A DNA stretch of 64,000 bases from Isoetes taiwanensis (lineage: Eukaryota; Streptophyta; Lycopodiopsida; Isoetales; Isoetaceae). Position 1 is the stretch's first letter, and each line of letters begins with the position of its first letter. Below the pieces are notes generated by a model. That model was not told the DNA's origin. It saw only the letters and a list, made by a program, of their open reading frames with translations, and did no database searches. The stretch spans positions 4,597,153 to 4,661,152 of the forward strand of contig JAJEKV010000061.1 in the NCBI GenBank assembly GCA_021234155.1. The letters are read 5' to 3'. This document shows, piece after piece, positions 10,675 to 22,344 of the stretch. The position numbers and the translations under genes were made by a program.

Positions 10675-11037
10675 ATGGAACAATTTAGTCGAGCAGATCA
10701 AAAGGAGATGACAAAGTGCTGGCAGAAATGGGAAGATGGAGCAAGAAACCATAAATCAATGAATATAATGGAGAACTCAATTAATGGTTTGGTCACACGT
10801 GAAAAAGAAAATGATAGTTTTATGCAACGCATGATAAAGCTGCATTATATAGAACGGTCGAGAAGAATGACCCAAAGTATATTATACAGTCTTTCGTTTC
10901 AGCCCTCCTTGAAAGGATGTTCGCATATACTCTGGTCAATCTTAGGGTATGAAGGTTCAGAAGCCACCAACTTAGATGGTTGGAGCCTTCATATCCCTCC
11001 TTGCCATAGGTTTAAGCCGAAATTTAAGATAAGATAA
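10675..11037 (+). CDS. unidentified 120-codon open frame
   Basis: It starts MEQFSRADQKEMTKCWQKWE and is mostly polar and basic in its first 65 residues, with no motif I recognise. It has no clear neighbour, promoter or splice context. The next 240 bp stay partly open in another frame. It could be an exon, a decayed transposon protein or chance; it is kept only because the first half looks protein-like. Confidence 0.2.
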   Translation: MEQFSRADQKEMTKCWQKWEDGARNHKSMNIMENSINGLVTREKENDSFMQRMIKLHYIERSRRMTQSILYSLSFQPSLKGCSHILWSILGYEGSEATNLDGWSLHIPPCHRFKPKFKIR

Positions 11038-11341
11038 GATGAAAAAGTTGGCTTCAGATAGATAATAATGTTACAATAACAAGGCTTGAGTGCCTACAAC
11101 AACTCAATTGGAAACCATTGATCATGATTATTTTGTCAAAGCTATTTTATTGAAAGAAAGAGAGAAGCAATTAAACCATATGCCGAGGAATAAAACATAT
11201 GTTATTGAAAAAAATGGTGTTTATGGTGTGGTAAAACGATATACTATCCAACGGCTAGGATTAATAAGATAAATGGCCAAGATTGCGATCCTGGTCCTTT
11301 ATTCTTATTGGCTCTAGAATTGACGGCCGAGATTAACGGGC
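11038..11341. other. spacer
   Basis: A short open frame (about 11090-11272) has no recognisable content. Confidence 0.35.
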
Positions 11342-11455
11342 AAATCATGATCCCGTTCTTCCCGCCTTGCCGACTTGCCGCCTTTGCCATGGCGCCCCTT
11401 GCCATTCTTCCCGTTCTTCCCTCCTTGCTGACTTGCCGCCTTTGCCATGGCATGC
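11342..11455. repeat. 58-bp direct duplication, GC-rich
   Basis: CCCGTTCTTCCCGCCTTGCC followed by GACTTGCCGCCTTTGCCATGG occurs near 11352 and again, with small changes, near 11410. The segment is much more GC-rich than its surroundings. Confidence 0.75.
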
Positions 11456-13180
11456 TCAATCCCAGATGGGCGAGGACGAGGTCGCATTGGCTCTGTAGCA
11501 GCTCTCAGATTTCCGCCATCAGGAACTAGATGTTCCTAGTTAGGGTGAAATCACGCCTCTGGCCGACCAAGAATCAGGTTTTCGAGTATTGAAGATGTCT
11601 AAGAAACCAGTATCATTAGGGTTCTCACGGCAAAAATAGTTGTTATGCATGCGATTCAGAATCGTTTGGAGGCTTCAACATTGGATTTGCAAGCAGGAAC
11701 AACAAAGAGATCATTGCGATGCATTTCAAGAAGCAAAATCCGAACAGATTTGTGCCAGATTGGCTCTGAAAAATCAAATATTTTTGCTCTGATCAGGATT
11801 TTTGTGTTTTGAAGAGGGCTTTTTTGGCTAGTATTGCAGACACAAGACCAAAAATCCGACTGATCAGTAGCGGATTTTCTTCAGATGAAGCACTTAATCA
11901 TAATATTTTTCCCTAGAACAGGGCATCGCCATAGCTCCAAGAAGGCAGTATGATTCTGACGTGGAAATTTAGGACGAGGTCGCATTGGTGGCATTCGAAA
12001 AATCCTAATCCAAGTTGCATGCCAGAAGTGAATCGGTACAGCTGGTAAACAGAAGCTTTCATTCCTGCTTTGCTATGCTGGTTAACTTCATTCCTGCTTT
12101 GCTATGCTGGAGCAACAGAAGATAAACAAGAGAAGGTTCGTAGGCTTTCTGTTTCTTTTTTTGCTTTGATCATATGGTATGCGAAGTTTGTTTCCGAGCT
12201 GAATCCAGGCTTTGATCCCTGTTTAATATGAAACAAAGAGGCTTTTCTGACTGCATGCATTCAGGGTTGAATGCCCTTTATTGATGCTTGCTTTGTGTGC
12301 TGGATTTCGCATCTCCTTTTTATACTGTGTATTGCATAGATAGCTTGCTTTGCCTGATTTGGATTTATACTTATCTTAGCTTTCACATTGTTTTTGTTTC
12401 TGGCGTTTACATTTTCTTATAAATGCTTGAAGCTGCAATGAAAGTTTGATTTGAGATTCAATGAATAGATCCGGAAAGGAGCTAAGAGAGTGAATAACTG
12501 CATGTATCAATGCTTGCAGGGCTTTCAGGCATTGTAAGTCTCAAAGGCATAACACAACACAACAGCGTATGTTTTGGCTTTGGCTGCTTCGATTTGTGCA
12601 AAGACCCTACAAGGACAAATCATTTGGACGCTTAAGAACCTTGTTTGAGGGTGTTTCAGAAGCTTGGCTTTGGTAATGAGGCCTTTTCCATACACTATTT
12701 TATATGTATATAGATCTGCTGTGAACCAAAGAATTTGGCATCTAAAATGTCGTTTATTGTTTCTCAACTTATCTAAAAGGCCAGTTTTAGAATATTTTGA
12801 GTTATTTACAAGTTACTAACATGCATTCCAATGTATTCAAATTGGTGCTAGGTGAACCCAACAGCATATCTTAAAGACAAGAAAATTCAAAATCATTCTA
12901 ATGACGAAGTGGTATGGAAAACGAAATGGAAATAACATTTAACAAAGATCTAATGTTTTGAACATTAACATTTATCAAATCTTTGAACCTTAAAGATTGG
13001 TCTAATGTTTTGAACTTTACCATTGAATGCTTTAATTTAATGTGAGAATTTGGATTTTAATTTAACAATATAATGCTTTATGGATTTATTTGGGTTCGAT
13101 TCTCAAAACGCTTTCTTAAAATAAACAAATATGCCTTCTTGATATTAATTAGTTAAATAATAAATACCATTTTATCTTTT
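11456..13180. other. unique-looking spacer with a 29-bp duplication
   Basis: GGACGAGGTCGCATTGG occurs at about 11470 and again at about 11972. TTCATTCCTGCTTTGCTATGCTGG is directly repeated near 12058 and 12088. No coding sequence is recognised. The T-rich stretches look intron- or leader-like, but I cannot attach them to a gene. Confidence 0.4.
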
Positions 13181-13184
13181 TTTT

Positions 13185-13400
13185 TAATGTGTGCCATGTG
13201 TCAATATTTGATTTGTTATTACATTTTAGAAATAATACCTTGTTTTTCCTACGTGTAATGATAATACTTTTTTATTTCAAAAGTATGCCACGTGTCCATA
13301 TTTGATTAGCTAGAATAATATTTTTTATTTAAAAGTATGCCATGTGTCAATATCTCATTAGTTAGACAACTACATTAGAAACTCACGTTTTTTCTACATG
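13185..13400. repeat. degenerate tandem repeat around a GCCATGTGTCAATAT word
   Basis: GCCA(T/C)GTGTC(A/C)ATAT followed by TGATTAG or a close variant occurs near 13191, 13287 and 13338, each in AT-rich DNA with TTTTTTATTT runs. The unit length varies (about 95 and 50 bp). Confidence 0.65.
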
Positions 13401-14220
13401 TTATAATATTACTTTTTACATGTCCTTATTTTAGGAAAACAATAGCTAAATTTCAATAACACATGTAGTGTTTCGTAAGTTAAAAAAAAGCCATGCATGA
13501 TTTCTTTTAATTTTGTAAAAACAACACTTGAAACGACGTGTCCATATTGAGAAAAAGAACACTTGAAAACATCATTTTTCTATTTCCTACGTGTTCTTTT
13601 CTTTGTAGTCCTTTATTTCTAGTGTTGTAATTTAGTTTTTCAGGTGTAGTAAAATTAAAACCTACACGTGCTATTTTAAAGATAAACATCGCATGGTTCC
13701 ATAAAAAACAACAGTGAAGGAAAAAAGTACACGTTGATAAAAATTCACAAAAACTATGTCAATTTTTTCTACGCGTAGATTTTTTTGCCAAAAGACCACC
13801 GTGGAAAATTTCTGCAAAAAACCACTGTCTCTTTGTGCAAATCCGGATAAACGGGCCACGTGGACTTTTGGGGCCATTTTTGTGTTGTTTTTGGCATAAA
13901 ACAACACTTCCGTACAACTAAAAAACAACTGTGGACCAAAAATTGGGGTCAGTGTGTTACATCAGCCAAGGGCTCCCTCCTTTAGTTACCGAGGCAAAAT
14001 GTAGAAATAACATGCACGTACAAATATTTAGGAATGGAGTTCCTTTCTACTACGCACTAGGACACCTCCATCCGGCTATGAACGGCAGTGGGCTGGAAGA
14101 CACTATATGCAATGCCACATAATAGTCACAGAGTGGAGCTACATGAATGGATCTACAAAAATTGCACCTTTTCAGGGTCTTGATAGACCATGTCCTTTTA
14201 GACGGGATCGAAGTCTGTGG
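13401..14220. other. AT-rich spacer
   Basis: No gene recognised. Several short minus-strand frames lack family features. Confidence 0.4.
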
Positions 14221-14221
14221 T

Positions 14222-14330
14222 CCCATGGTATTCCTTGTGTTATACGATTTTTGGCATGGTTTTCCTATGATTCTGGTATCACGTTTGTTGGGGCATACTA
14301 AATAGTATCTCTAGAGTGCATCATTTTTGG
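14222..14330. repeat. dispersed repeat, copy also near 45.7 kb
   Basis: TTTTTGGCATGGTTTTCCTATG, GGGGCATACTAAATAGTATC and TCTAGAGTGCA match 45728-45830 in the same order and spacing. This shows a mobile or duplicated family, origin unknown. Confidence 0.65.
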
Positions 14331-15205
14331 AGCGTTGATTTGGATTAAGTTAAACAATCTAACGGCCATGGGCATCAATATGTAGGCATCATCTGATTAA
14401 AGAGTACGAGGTGATAGTTTGGCGCTTGCTTCCTCAGCAAGGTCTAGGATGCTAATGTCCTTGAACAGGTCAAAACATCATATTATCAGCGCCACATAAA
14501 TCCCACAATGGAACCGGACCCACAATGCTACATGCGCACCCATCTACCTATGAAAAGGCATAGACTCATTGCTTCGATTAAATGCACATCGTCTCTGAAT
14601 TGAGATAGGCGGATGGATTGGGGAGCCACACCAAAACAGGCTAAGCCGATGTTGCAAAATGGAAGCCATTGAGAATGAATGCCATATCTCCATTGTGGTT
14701 CTTGTGCCTTCTCCCTTTTTATTTTGCCCTGAAGGGGTCCAATTGGGAAAATCATATACTAAACAAAAACCTTTTAATTTCTTTTTAAGACCCTCTTTTG
14801 TCTAGGTGCAACCCTTTCCACAAAGCAAGCAATAACAATAGCTATTGTGAAAGAATTTAATAGCTGATTTGTCCATTTTCTCCAACACCATCTATCCACA
14901 ATGTCTTGCATTAATAGACATATGTATTTTGTTGTTAGTTGATAAAAATCACATTAACACACTCCAAAATGTCAAATTGCTAGCCACGTCTGATCAATAG
15001 GTTGATTGCTTTCGTTTTTTTCCAATACTTACTGTCTATGAACAGATGAAGACAAATGGCATTGGTTTTCTCTATGATAGACAAACACTACAAATGCTTT
15101 ACAAAACTCTTGTGTTTCTATTTTTGTTTCAAGGCTTCAAAGACATCTTAACCATTGATTAAGAGGTTCACAAGATATTCTCCTCCTTTTGCTCGCATTC
15201 ATTCT
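14331..15205. other. spacer
   Basis: Nothing recognised. Confidence 0.4.
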
Positions 15206-15210
15206 CTCTT

Positions 15211-16230
15211 CTATTTCTTTTCCTTCTCCAAGCCTGCACTATCGCTAGTTTTTTTTTTACTTATGGTGTTACTGGCAGGTGCACTTTGAGGAGCAGATAT
15301 AACGGTTCTTTTTTTCCCCGTAGACTTTCTGAGAGATTGGTTCATATTGAAGTCATTCGCTGGAGTGAAGCTATTAAGGTAATAGTCAAGATCCCAATTG
15401 TTTTTTCCCCCAAGCAATTATTTTCTTTTTCACTACCACTGCCTGAAAAAGCTATCATCACAGATAAACTCAAACAATTTACTAATAGGATATAACAACT
15501 TTGGAAGCAAAGTACATTAAGAGAGTCAAGAACTTGCAGGATGAATAACCAACAGCATGTTGTAAAAGGTTATCATTTTTATGCATGATAAAAACATGTG
15601 TTTCTAGAACACAGTCTTCTCCATTCACACATACTAGTTCCTCTATATCTGACACAAAAGCTGCATTTTTATCATTCTCAAGACTAACCATATCATCATT
15701 ACCAGAGGGTCAAGATTAATGCCAAACTGTGCTTCAATATCCTTCTTGAGACAGTCGTTCTTGACCTTATTTCCTGTTGCATCATTTCCAAAAGCTTGCT
15801 ATACCATACTCAATCATGGCCATTGCTCAGCAATTATAATTGAGATAAGAGGACAAGATTGGGGAGGAGGAATGGAAGTACCAGGGGAAGATAAATCAAT
15901 AAGATCAGTGACACTTTTGGCTTTTCCAGAATGATTTTGTGGAGGCAGATTTTTTGGAGGGAGATGGGGGATGTCTACAGGAGTTTCATTCTCAAAGTGC
16001 ATTAAATTCATTTAGTCTAGATGAAATTTAGTAAATATAGCAAATTGATACAATAGATTGCCTCTTCATCATCCTCAGAGGATGTGGTGGATGAGTTTAC
16101 TCTTGATGTAGGGTTAGAGACTTGCACCCCGTTAACCTCTTTCTCAATTGTAGCAGCAACAGTTTTAGTGGTCTTCTTATTGAGTTTTGGAGTTCTTGGC
16201 ATATACCTTACAGCAGCAGTCGATGGTTGC
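15211..16230 (-). pseudogene. decayed minus-strand protein gene, family unknown
   Basis: Reading leftward from about 16230, several protein-like segments follow in different frames. First comes a basic start, MPRTPKLNKKTTKTVAATIE, running into a serine- and acid-rich stretch (SSTTSSEDDEEA). Next is 16011-15814, with LPPKNLPPQNHSGKAKSVTD and LIDLSSPGTS. Then comes 15691-15482 (VSDIEELVCVNGEDCVLETH), and last 15417-15211, with LDYYLNSFTPANDFNMNQSL and a lysine-rich tail. The order, composition and shared strand suggest one low-complexity, possibly nuclear, protein interrupted by frameshifts or short introns. I do not recognise it; a transposon-encoded protein is possible. Confidence 0.3.
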
Positions 16231-16293
16231 CGGATGCTACAAGGTTGCCACAAATGCTCATGAATCAACCAAAAAACAAGGGGGGAAGAGACT

Positions 16294-16359
16294 CCAAGAA
16301 CAAGAACAAGAACAAGAACAAGAACAAGAACAAGAACAAGAACAAGAACAAGAACAAGA
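16294..16359. repeat. (AAGAAC)n hexanucleotide microsatellite
   Basis: About eleven copies of CAAGAA. It opens frames on both strands (a Q/E or K/N run on plus, an LV run on minus) that are not evidence of genes. Confidence 0.95.
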
Positions 16360-16504
16360 CCAAAGCAAAGAATGAACAAAACAAAATCATATTGATGCTC
16401 CAAAAGGAGGTGCTCCAAAACGTGAGCAAAAGCCTAAAGAATGAGGAGAAATGTTCTCTCTAAATAGTAAAGCAAAACCCGAACCCTAACTGGAGCTCCT
16501 TTAA

Positions 16505-16678
16505 ATCCATAGGATTCACTGTGATATCAAACCTGAGAACATACTACTATTAGATGAAGATTTAAATCCTAAGGTGTCAGATTTTGGGCTAGCCAAGTTG
16601 ATGGGAAGAAACTTTAGCAGTGGGCTTACAAGCATGAAGGGAACACTAGGTTACCTTGCTCTAGAATGGGTATCAGGG
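16505..16678 (+). pseudogene. receptor-like kinase remnant, part 1 (catalytic loop to P+1)
   Basis: The frame reads [15 protein letters not shown], then [12 protein letters not shown], then [11 protein letters not shown]. These are the catalytic loop (HCD-x-KPEN), the DFG segment and the activation-loop end of a plant S-domain/SD2-type or PR5-like receptor kinase. The Cys before the catalytic Asp marks a non-RD kinase; the family consensus APEW is changed to ALEW here. A stop codon lies directly upstream (16502-16504) and the N-lobe is absent, so the copy was already truncated or rearranged. The coding sequence continues at 23397 after the gypsy insertion. Confidence 0.88.
16674..16678. repeat. 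left target-site duplication CAGGG
   Basis: CAGGG sits directly before the TG of the LTR and is repeated at 23392-23396 directly after the terminal CA. Removing the element and one copy rejoins the kinase frame. Confidence 0.9.
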
Positions 16679-18321
16679 TGTGACGCTCCCTACTAAATAC
16701 ACAGCGCCCGGCCGTACATTCCATAGGAAATCCCCCATTCGGTCCAACCGCACGGGCCCTCCGTCTATCCCGCACTCTGGGATGACCTTAGTGCGGGAAG
16801 GGGACACGAAGGTGTCTTGTGCGCCCTTCCCCTATGGGCTCCTATCACAGCAAAAGCATAAACAACATCAGAACTAGCAATACAACACATCATACTACCT
16901 CGAAGGTTAGCTCATCCACATATCCGTAACTACAAAGAAGACAAACATATGCCACAAAACATGAGAGCTCCTACCCATGGCTCCGACTCATAAGGAGGAT
17001 GATTGACTGCTAGGCCTCAAGATAGAGCAGACCGAGTCATAACAATGGCGGGGCTAGCTATAGACAATGGCTAGGGTTGACTACTCCATCCGCCCCCTCC
17101 TGTGCATACTTTGCAGAATGAGCTAGATCGGGCTCTGGCATGACTCTAGCCTTCCGGATACGTAATCCCATGGCATCACCCATCGGGACTACTCCAGGTT
17201 GCATCTCCCCGGTCCGTTGAGGTAGGAAGGGTTGCATCTCCCCTTCCGGGGGTCTAGAGGTTCCACGGGCGGCTAGAGAATCGTGGCGACACACGATTCG
17301 TACCCGACTCAACCCCCCAAAACAGGAGCCAAGCCGACACTTGCAACTCCTGAGAGGCAGGGCGACACCATTGCCCCAGGAGGTGTCAGACCCATGCCCG
17401 GCCCACACAAAGTGACCGGCCATAGGCCTAGCCCGCTATGGGATCCCCAGTAGCCACGCTCAGCAGGGATCCTCCCTCCGTATTGCCTCTAGCCCCATTG
17501 TGTAGTGCTGAGTCACATCATAGCCCCCATAGCCCGGTGGGCTCTTATGCACAGGCCGCATATAATAGGAACTAAGGGATCTAACTAGGAGCATACTACG
17601 TAATGGCTACTAGGTCTCTACCCCCCTTCCCAATACAAGAGGAGCAAACATGATCAACCAACATCACATAGCATCATAACATGATAATCATTATAAGAAC
17701 ATCTTAACCTAATCATACATATCTAACTTACAGTTAGGGTTCCTTGATTAGGGTTCAAGATGTTCAACAAGGGTTCTAGGATGGCTCTACTCTAGATACG
17801 AAATACTAACCCATCTGGAATGCTAACTTCCAGATGAACTACTAAGAGCACTACTCTACATACCTGCTCCATAAGCACTCCCTCCCAATCCTGGCGTCTC
17901 CATGGTCTTCGAAGTGTTCAAGGTAGCTCCCACTCCTGCTGATGCGCTCACGCTCTGGGGGCTGCCATGCTATGCTGTGCCACAGCAAACGGTTCTCGAA
18001 ATGGAGTTTCAAGCGCGAAGAAGGTTCCCAGACTGTTGGAGCCAGAAAAGAGGCCTAGGGTTAGGGTTTAGGCCTTTATAGGTTAGGGTTCACATGTTAT
18101 GCCACGTGGCTCCAATAGGGTAAGTCCGTGTGGCGGGTGCCCAATAGGTTAAGGCCACGTGGAAAATGGTCTTAACCTAAGTTTGGCTAAGTTATATGAA
18201 TAACTTAGTCATGCCCCCTAGTGCCACAATCTATGGTATACAAGGCTACGAAGATAGACTTGTATAGTGATGGACCTGGAAATATACGTATTTATGGCGT
18301 ATATTTCCCTGGAACGTCACA
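16679..18321 (-). repeat. 3' LTR of the gypsy element (full length)
   Basis: 1643 bp from TGTGACGCTC to GGAACGTCACA. Positions 17272-18321 match 22345-23391 almost exactly. A related, more diverged copy lies at 43731-45170. The 121-codon minus-strand frame inside it has no recognisable protein. Confidence 0.93.
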
Positions 18322-18335
18322 TTCTCCCCCCCTTA
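18322..18335 (-). promoter_or_regulatory. polypurine tract
   Basis: The plus strand reads TTCTCCCCCCCTTA, so the element's sense strand reads TAAGGGGGGGAGAA directly before the 3' LTR. This is the expected primer site for plus-strand DNA synthesis and fixes the orientation. Confidence 0.85.
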
Positions 18336-19130
18336 GGGTAATGTTGTCCTCAGCATTACGCTAAGGTGACTAACCTACACTATCCTGCAAAAGCACACAA
18401 CAAGAATATAAGAACTTAACTCAATTGAAAAGACCAACTTTTCGTTAATTAGTTATTATGTAATTATAAGGCTATATTTATAAGTTATACAAATTATATA
18501 GCTATATCGACTATTATTATAAAACTATACACATATAATAATATTACAACAAATTTAGGAGTTCATAGTTAGTCTAAAATCTATGACTCCTATCTTCTCG
18601 TAACGTGCTCCCTCCTTCATGCTTCCCTTCACTAGCCTGCACAAGTAGCACATTACGTTATATAAGTTAATAAGTTTGTGGTTTTAGGGGACCACCCCCC
18701 TAATTACCTCCTTGAGCCGAACTACTAACTCAAGGTTACCCTACTACCTTGCACTCGATCATGGCCCCATAAGGATTTGAGCTTAAGGACCATTTAAGAT
18801 GATCCTATCATTGCCCATGATCAAGTGCTACCTTGTACTCGATTCCCTTTGTCGAGTACACCCCAGTGCATCATGCCCCAAGGGTTTCAAGCTAGGGAAC
18901 GTCTCACGATCCCATCATCGCGCATGATCACTTAAACCTCACCATGACCCCCCTATGGTCAGGTGCGCTTGCCCCGCATCGTGGCATAGAGAGCATCTGA
19001 CAGATGTCCCATCATCGCCCACCATGCTTCACTTCCTCTCTCACATGACCCTACTGGTCATGCGCACCTCTTGGTGCGCGTTGGCCTAGAGAATGCCTTA
19101 AGGGCGTATCTCATCATCGCCTACACGTTC
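18336..19130 (-). repeat. 3' untranslated region of the gypsy element with repeats of about 100 bp
   Basis: T(C/T)CCATCATCGCCCATGATC or variants recur near 18803, 18910, 19007 and 19109, about 97-107 bp apart, with shared words (CATGACC, CTAGAGAA). A very AT-rich patch lies at 18440-18560. Nothing in it looks coding. Confidence 0.7.
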
Positions 19131-19206
19131 CAAGATTTTGGCACATGCACTTCTACTCACTAGAATACATATGCCAGAACTAAGGCTAACTAAGGAACAT
19201 ACTAAG

Positions 19207-20410
19207 CTAACCACCTGGCAAGTCGCCGTCGACAAACTCGAAGACGACTCGCCCATCAAACTCCTTCATGAAGTCCGGGTATTGCTTCTCCAAATCCTGC
19301 TTCAATACCCATGTCGTGTCTTCTACGGGCAAGTGTTTCCACTTCTGGAGGAACTGAGACCTCCTGGTCTTCTTGAATGACTTATCAAGAAGCAATTCAG
19401 GCACAATTTCAACTTGTTCCTCCGTCATTTCCAACAAAGTTGGAGTATCCAAAATCTCATCAGGGTTAGGATCGTGCCTTTTCAATAAACTCACATGGAA
19501 GACCTTGTGGACTTTGAGGTGCGCCGGGAGATCCAACTTGTAGGCCTGAGAGCCCACTCTCTCCAAGATCTTGAACGGACCGGCCCACCTAGGGGCAAAC
19601 TTCTTACAATTGCCAATGCGAAGCTTTACTTGCTTGACCTTTACTTGAGCCAAACTTTATCTCTCAGCACAAACTCTCGAGGAGTTTTATGTCTATCTGC
19701 TATACTTTTCTGATGTGCCTTTGTTGCTTGAAGATATTCTCGCACTTCTACCATAAATTGCTGCGTATCTGCTGTCGTTGTTGAGAAACTTCCACCTTGG
19801 GCACGATTATGCCACATAACTAGGGTCAAGCATTGATAACTATAACTGATCATGGAGGAGACATCTTCGATGACTCTTGCTTCACGTTATTGTATGTAAT
19901 TCACCAGGTGGATGTAATCGGCCCATTTGGATTGCTTGTTCCAATCATAGTTTCTCAACGTGCTCTCCAAAATTGTATTGGTGCAGTCTATTTGCCCATT
20001 GGACTGCAAATGGTAAGCAAAACTCATCCACAAGTTGGTGCGGCTCGTGTTGAAGAAGTCTTGCTAAACGTCGCTAAAGAACTTCAGATCTCTATTGGTG
20101 ATGATCGACCTGTGCATTCCATGCAGCCTAAAAAAAACTCTTATGTAGACCACACGGCTAGATCTAAAGCAGTGTCTATGGTGTGGCGGCAAGTATGTGC
20201 CCTTTTGATAAGTTATATACCACAACCATCAAGGCTTCAAAGCTTCTTATTGTCCTTTGAAAGCCAACTATAAAACCCATGCTGATGACTTCCCACTTGG
20301 CATCTGGCACCGCCCAAGGTTCCAAAACTCCTGGAATTCGAAGTTGTTCTGCCTTTGACTGCTGACACAACTGACATTCTTGGATATACCTGACTATATG
20401 CTTCTTCATG
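19207..20410 (-). pseudogene. gypsy integrase with chromodomain-like C-terminus, decayed
   Basis: On the minus strand, 20409-20176 holds the zinc-binding end (YIQECQLCQQSKAEQ) and the start of the core. There the usual SMDF reads SMGF, so a catalytic Asp is lost, and VVVDRLSK reads VVVYNLSK. 19853-19641 carries the core's end (QQFMVEVREYLQATKAHQKS, ADRHKTPREF). 19653-19207 carries the C-terminal barrel (FAPRWAGPFKILERVGSQAY, KVHKVFHVSLLKRH) and a chromodomain-like tail (QFLQKWKHLPVEDTTW). In this group the tail is thought to guide insertion into chromatin. Between 19850 and 20170 the core is broken by stops. Confidence 0.88.
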
Positions 20411-20667
20411 TCCGGCCAGAAGTAGCTACTTTTAATCTTGAAGTAGGCCTTTATAAATTTTGCATGGCCGGAAATAGGGCTATTATGCGTGTCATGGAAG
20501 ATTTTTCTTACTCCTTATGCTTTAAGTACGCATAGTTGTTCTTTGATATTAAAGACTGCCTTCCTTTTTAAAATATTTGAAGGTTTCTCTTTCTTAATCC
20601 GTCCTTGCACTCTTGCAAAGACTAGTCTATATGTGCTTAAACTCCATGTTAGAGGGGATGGCTTCTT

Positions 20668-21200
20668 CTATTTTCTTGCTGAATTCGCTTGCTGAAGTAG
20701 AGATGGCATTGCAAATTGATGCTTCAAAAGCTTGCCAATGAGTGGCGACGTCTTAACATCTCCACGGCTGCATGCTCTTCCATTGATTTGTTGTAGATCA
20801 CGATGTCGTCGAAGAGAATTGCTGGAGAACTCAGCCAAGGAATCTTCGAAGAGGTCGTTCCTCAAGTGCATAAAAGTCGGTGGAGCATTCGATAGACTCA
20901 AGGGCATTACTGTGAAGTTATAGTGCCCATACCGTGTTCTGAAGGAGTCTTATAATTATCTCTCTTCATCCTTATTTGATGATTGCCCGAGCTTAAGTCA
21001 ATTTTTTATAGAACAATCTTGCTTATTGGGGCTGATCCATTATGTCGTTTGCTTGTTAAGCTGCCAATGATTGATATACATCTTTAGACTTCCATCCTGT
21101 CTGAAAGGATCCCAAGTCGATGAACTCCTACAAGCTTCTTGAGCTCTGCTAGCTCGGAAGTGCTCATTCTATAAAAAGCTTTGCTGATCGGCTCTGCATC
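20668..21200 (-). pseudogene. gypsy reverse transcriptase, decayed
   Basis: The minus strand shows YRMSTSELAELKKLV near 21180-21135, then RQDGSLKMYINHWQLNKQ near 21100-21045, both classic Ty3/gypsy RT blocks, then stops. 20907 onward reads MPLSLSNAPPTFMHLRNDLF (family consensus PFGL-NAP-TF). The following segment jumps toward the RNase H start. The YxDD catalytic box is not recoverable in frame, so the enzyme is dead. Confidence 0.82.
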
Positions 21201-21499
21201 TGGTGCAAGAGTGATTTCCATCTGTACGCCTCTATAGAGCAAAAGCTCTCAAATTTCATCTGGAGGTATATCATGGGACTTCTTGATTAACTTAGAAATT
21301 GGCCGAGGCAAGTGTTCCGAAGTAGCATCTTCCTTCTTACTATTGGTCGGGGTCGATGACTTGTAGCTTAAGTATGTATGACCTCGTTCCTCATGAGGCA
21401 CTTAGTAATTGTTTCACTGACATGCGTTGCACGATTGAAATTTACTTCCTTAACTTTAATTATAAGATATTGTCCTTTGGTGCTAGGATAAACATCTCT

Positions 21500-21760
21500 T
21501 GCTTATGATGATCAATTATTGCCTTAGTCGGCTTTAATATTCCATGCCTATTATGAGGTCATACTTGCCAATGTACATAAGTTGGTGCCGATGCTCTACT
21601 TTGCTCCGCTTAATGTTGATGTCGAACTTGACTCTTGTTCCGTTGGTGCTGCTAATTACTTGGCCTTGCCATAATTACTGGCCTAGATCTAGACTTAAGA
21701 GTCTTGCTCTTAAAGATGTCCGCCATCTAGGAGGTGCAAGGTTACAAGTTTAGTGAGCAT
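21500..21760 (-). pseudogene. gypsy protease remnant
   Basis: The minus strand reads FDINIKRSKVEH, then YIGKYDLIIGMEY, then a stop. YDLI-GM-W is the conserved end of the retropepsin-like domain in Ty3/gypsy polyproteins. The catalytic DTG/DSG is not clear in the decayed upstream part. Confidence 0.6.
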
Positions 21761-21799
21761 GACCTTACCTTTGGGCACACATAAAAACTCTGTAATTAA

Positions 21800-22344
21800 A
21801 TAATTATTTTTGTTTTATATCTAATCTATACTCTAGGATCTCCCCTTTCTTAATTATTGGCCTCTTGAAATAGTTCCACCTTTGAGTTGATGCCATCTAA
21901 GAAGTTGGCCGGACTTATTAGATTGCTTCCCTTCATTTGGTCGGATTATTCCTTATGCTACGGAAGTACTCGTCATATACATGGTCGACGGTTATCCTAT
22001 TATTGAATCTTTCTTAGCGAGGTGATCAAGCTCACGAAGAGGTTCCAATATGTTGGATATCTGCCAGCAATGTATACAATTATTGTACTCCATACATTTT
22101 TCTTCCCAATCCTTGAAGCTCTGCTCCATTCTTGTGTCCATCTCTTCTAAAAGAAACGACAAAAATCTACTCGAAATGTCGTCCCCATCCCATCATGGAT
22201 GTTATCACCTATAATTCTAAGATATTCAACTATCTGATAGGTCCTCTAGCTTGCTTAAAGCTGGTGTAGTCGTTAGCACTATTTCTCAAATTTCCTAATT
22301 CCTTTTGGGCCAAGTAATGGTCATTTCACGCCATTTTCTTTCAA
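21800..22344 (-). pseudogene. probable gag remnant
   Basis: The minus strand near 22140-22080 reads MDTRMEQSFKDWEEKCMEYN, the kind of coiled start seen in gypsy gag. The rest is full of stops. At 22344/22345 it joins the truncated 5' LTR directly, with no leader or primer-binding site between. Confidence 0.45.

Noticed and set aside
16122-16463. Plus-strand frames with K/N or Q/E runs, and the minus-strand LV run
   Set aside because: Produced by the (AAGAAC)n microsatellite; the runs are not conserved protein features.
17058-17423. 121-codon minus-strand frame
   Set aside because: It lies inside the gypsy LTR and is broken in the diverged LTR copy at 43.7-45.2 kb; LTRs do not usually code for protein.
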